Shown here piece by piece: positions 28,949 to 29,032 of a DNA stretch of 29,032 nucleotides (position 1 is its first letter; each line of letters begins with the position of its first letter). Position numbers and translations under genes: made by a program. The notes under the pieces were generated by a model. That model ran no database searches and was not told the DNA's origin. It worked only from the letters and a program-made list of their open reading frames with translations. The DNA is from a virus. Location: positions 1 through 29,032 of the IMG/VR virus record IMGVR_UViG_3300046674_000297. The stretch is one strand, 5' to 3'.

Positions 28949-29032
28949 GTCACAACACCGTGCAGGCCGGGGCGGCTTCCGCCCCGGCCGCCGGCCCCCG
29001 GAAGACCCCCCCCCGCCACTATAAAATTAACA
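28945..29032 (+). CDS. 5' end of a further early gene (partial)
   Basis: GTG at 28945 overlaps the previous stop (GTGA). The frame is open to the window end, giving about 29 residues rich in Ala and Pro. The last 15 or so bases are AT-rich, unlike everything before, and follow a run of nine C residues. The very end of the reading frame may therefore be unreliable. Confidence 0.45.
   Translation, partial: MSHNTVQAGAASAPAAGPRKTPPRHYKIN

Noticed and set aside
1-29032. CRISPR arrays, insertion sequences and rRNA genes
   Set aside because: I saw no regularly spaced repeats with unique spacers, no transposase and no rRNA sequence on either strand.

Overview
The window looks like about 29 kb of a temperate siphovirus that infects Streptomyces or a close relative. 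It is very GC-rich, uses GTG starts heavily, has many 4-base ATGA or GTGA stop/start overlaps, and carries gene types characteristic of Streptomyces phages and chromosomes. Virion genes follow the HK97-type order. Both ends are cut inside the element: the left end lies just upstream of the terminase genes, and the right end lies inside a chain of small early genes. No DNA replication genes are present.

Layout. (1) 416-5344, packaging and head: small terminase candidate, large terminase, portal, U35-type prohead protease, HK97-fold major capsid. (2) 5400-8457, connector and tail tube: adaptor and tail-terminator-like genes, two small proteins with Lys/Ala tails, tail tube protein, HK97-gp10-like protein. 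(3) 8466-16005, tail: chaperones G and G-T made by a programmed -1 frameshift at C CCA AAA (8867-8873), a 1192-residue tape measure, an 808-residue minor tail protein with two jelly-roll-like domains, a zinc-ribbon protein and a short tail fibre. (4) 16075-18208, protease and lysis: an unusual papain-family (C1) cysteine protease, a zinc amidase endolysin, two small membrane proteins and a strong terminator.

(5) 18225-22451, a cargo region with a chromosomal Streptomyces flavour. The minus strand holds an HTH+TPR regulator, a 2H phosphoesterase and a 38-residue acidic Trp-rich peptide made of tandem D-x-x-W-G units. Several small plus-strand proteins flank them. (6) 22516-24413, a Cro/CI-type regulator beside a perfect palindrome, a small helical protein and a tyrosine integrase. 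(7) 24450-24499, an attP core that is the 3' half of a tRNA-Arg(CCT) gene, followed by a bidirectional terminator and phased repeats. (8) 24674-26487, the immunity switch: a membrane coiled-coil gene downstream of a repressor, at least four palindromic operators, then a Cro-like protein and an excisionase-like protein. (9) 26572-29032, an early operon of small hypothetical and zinc-binding proteins.

Because att lies inside the element, with phage genes on both sides, the sequence represents the virion or excised form rather than an integrated prophage. Late genes run rightward to the lysis terminator. Integrase and the immunity genes converge on the attP terminator. The repressor operators separate lysogenic (leftward) from early lytic (rightward) transcription. 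The best candidates for undescribed biology are the D-x-x-W-G repeat peptide with its HTH-TPR and 2H neighbours, the papain-like protease between the tail and lysis genes, and the membrane coiled-coil protein that should be co-expressed with the repressor in lysogens.
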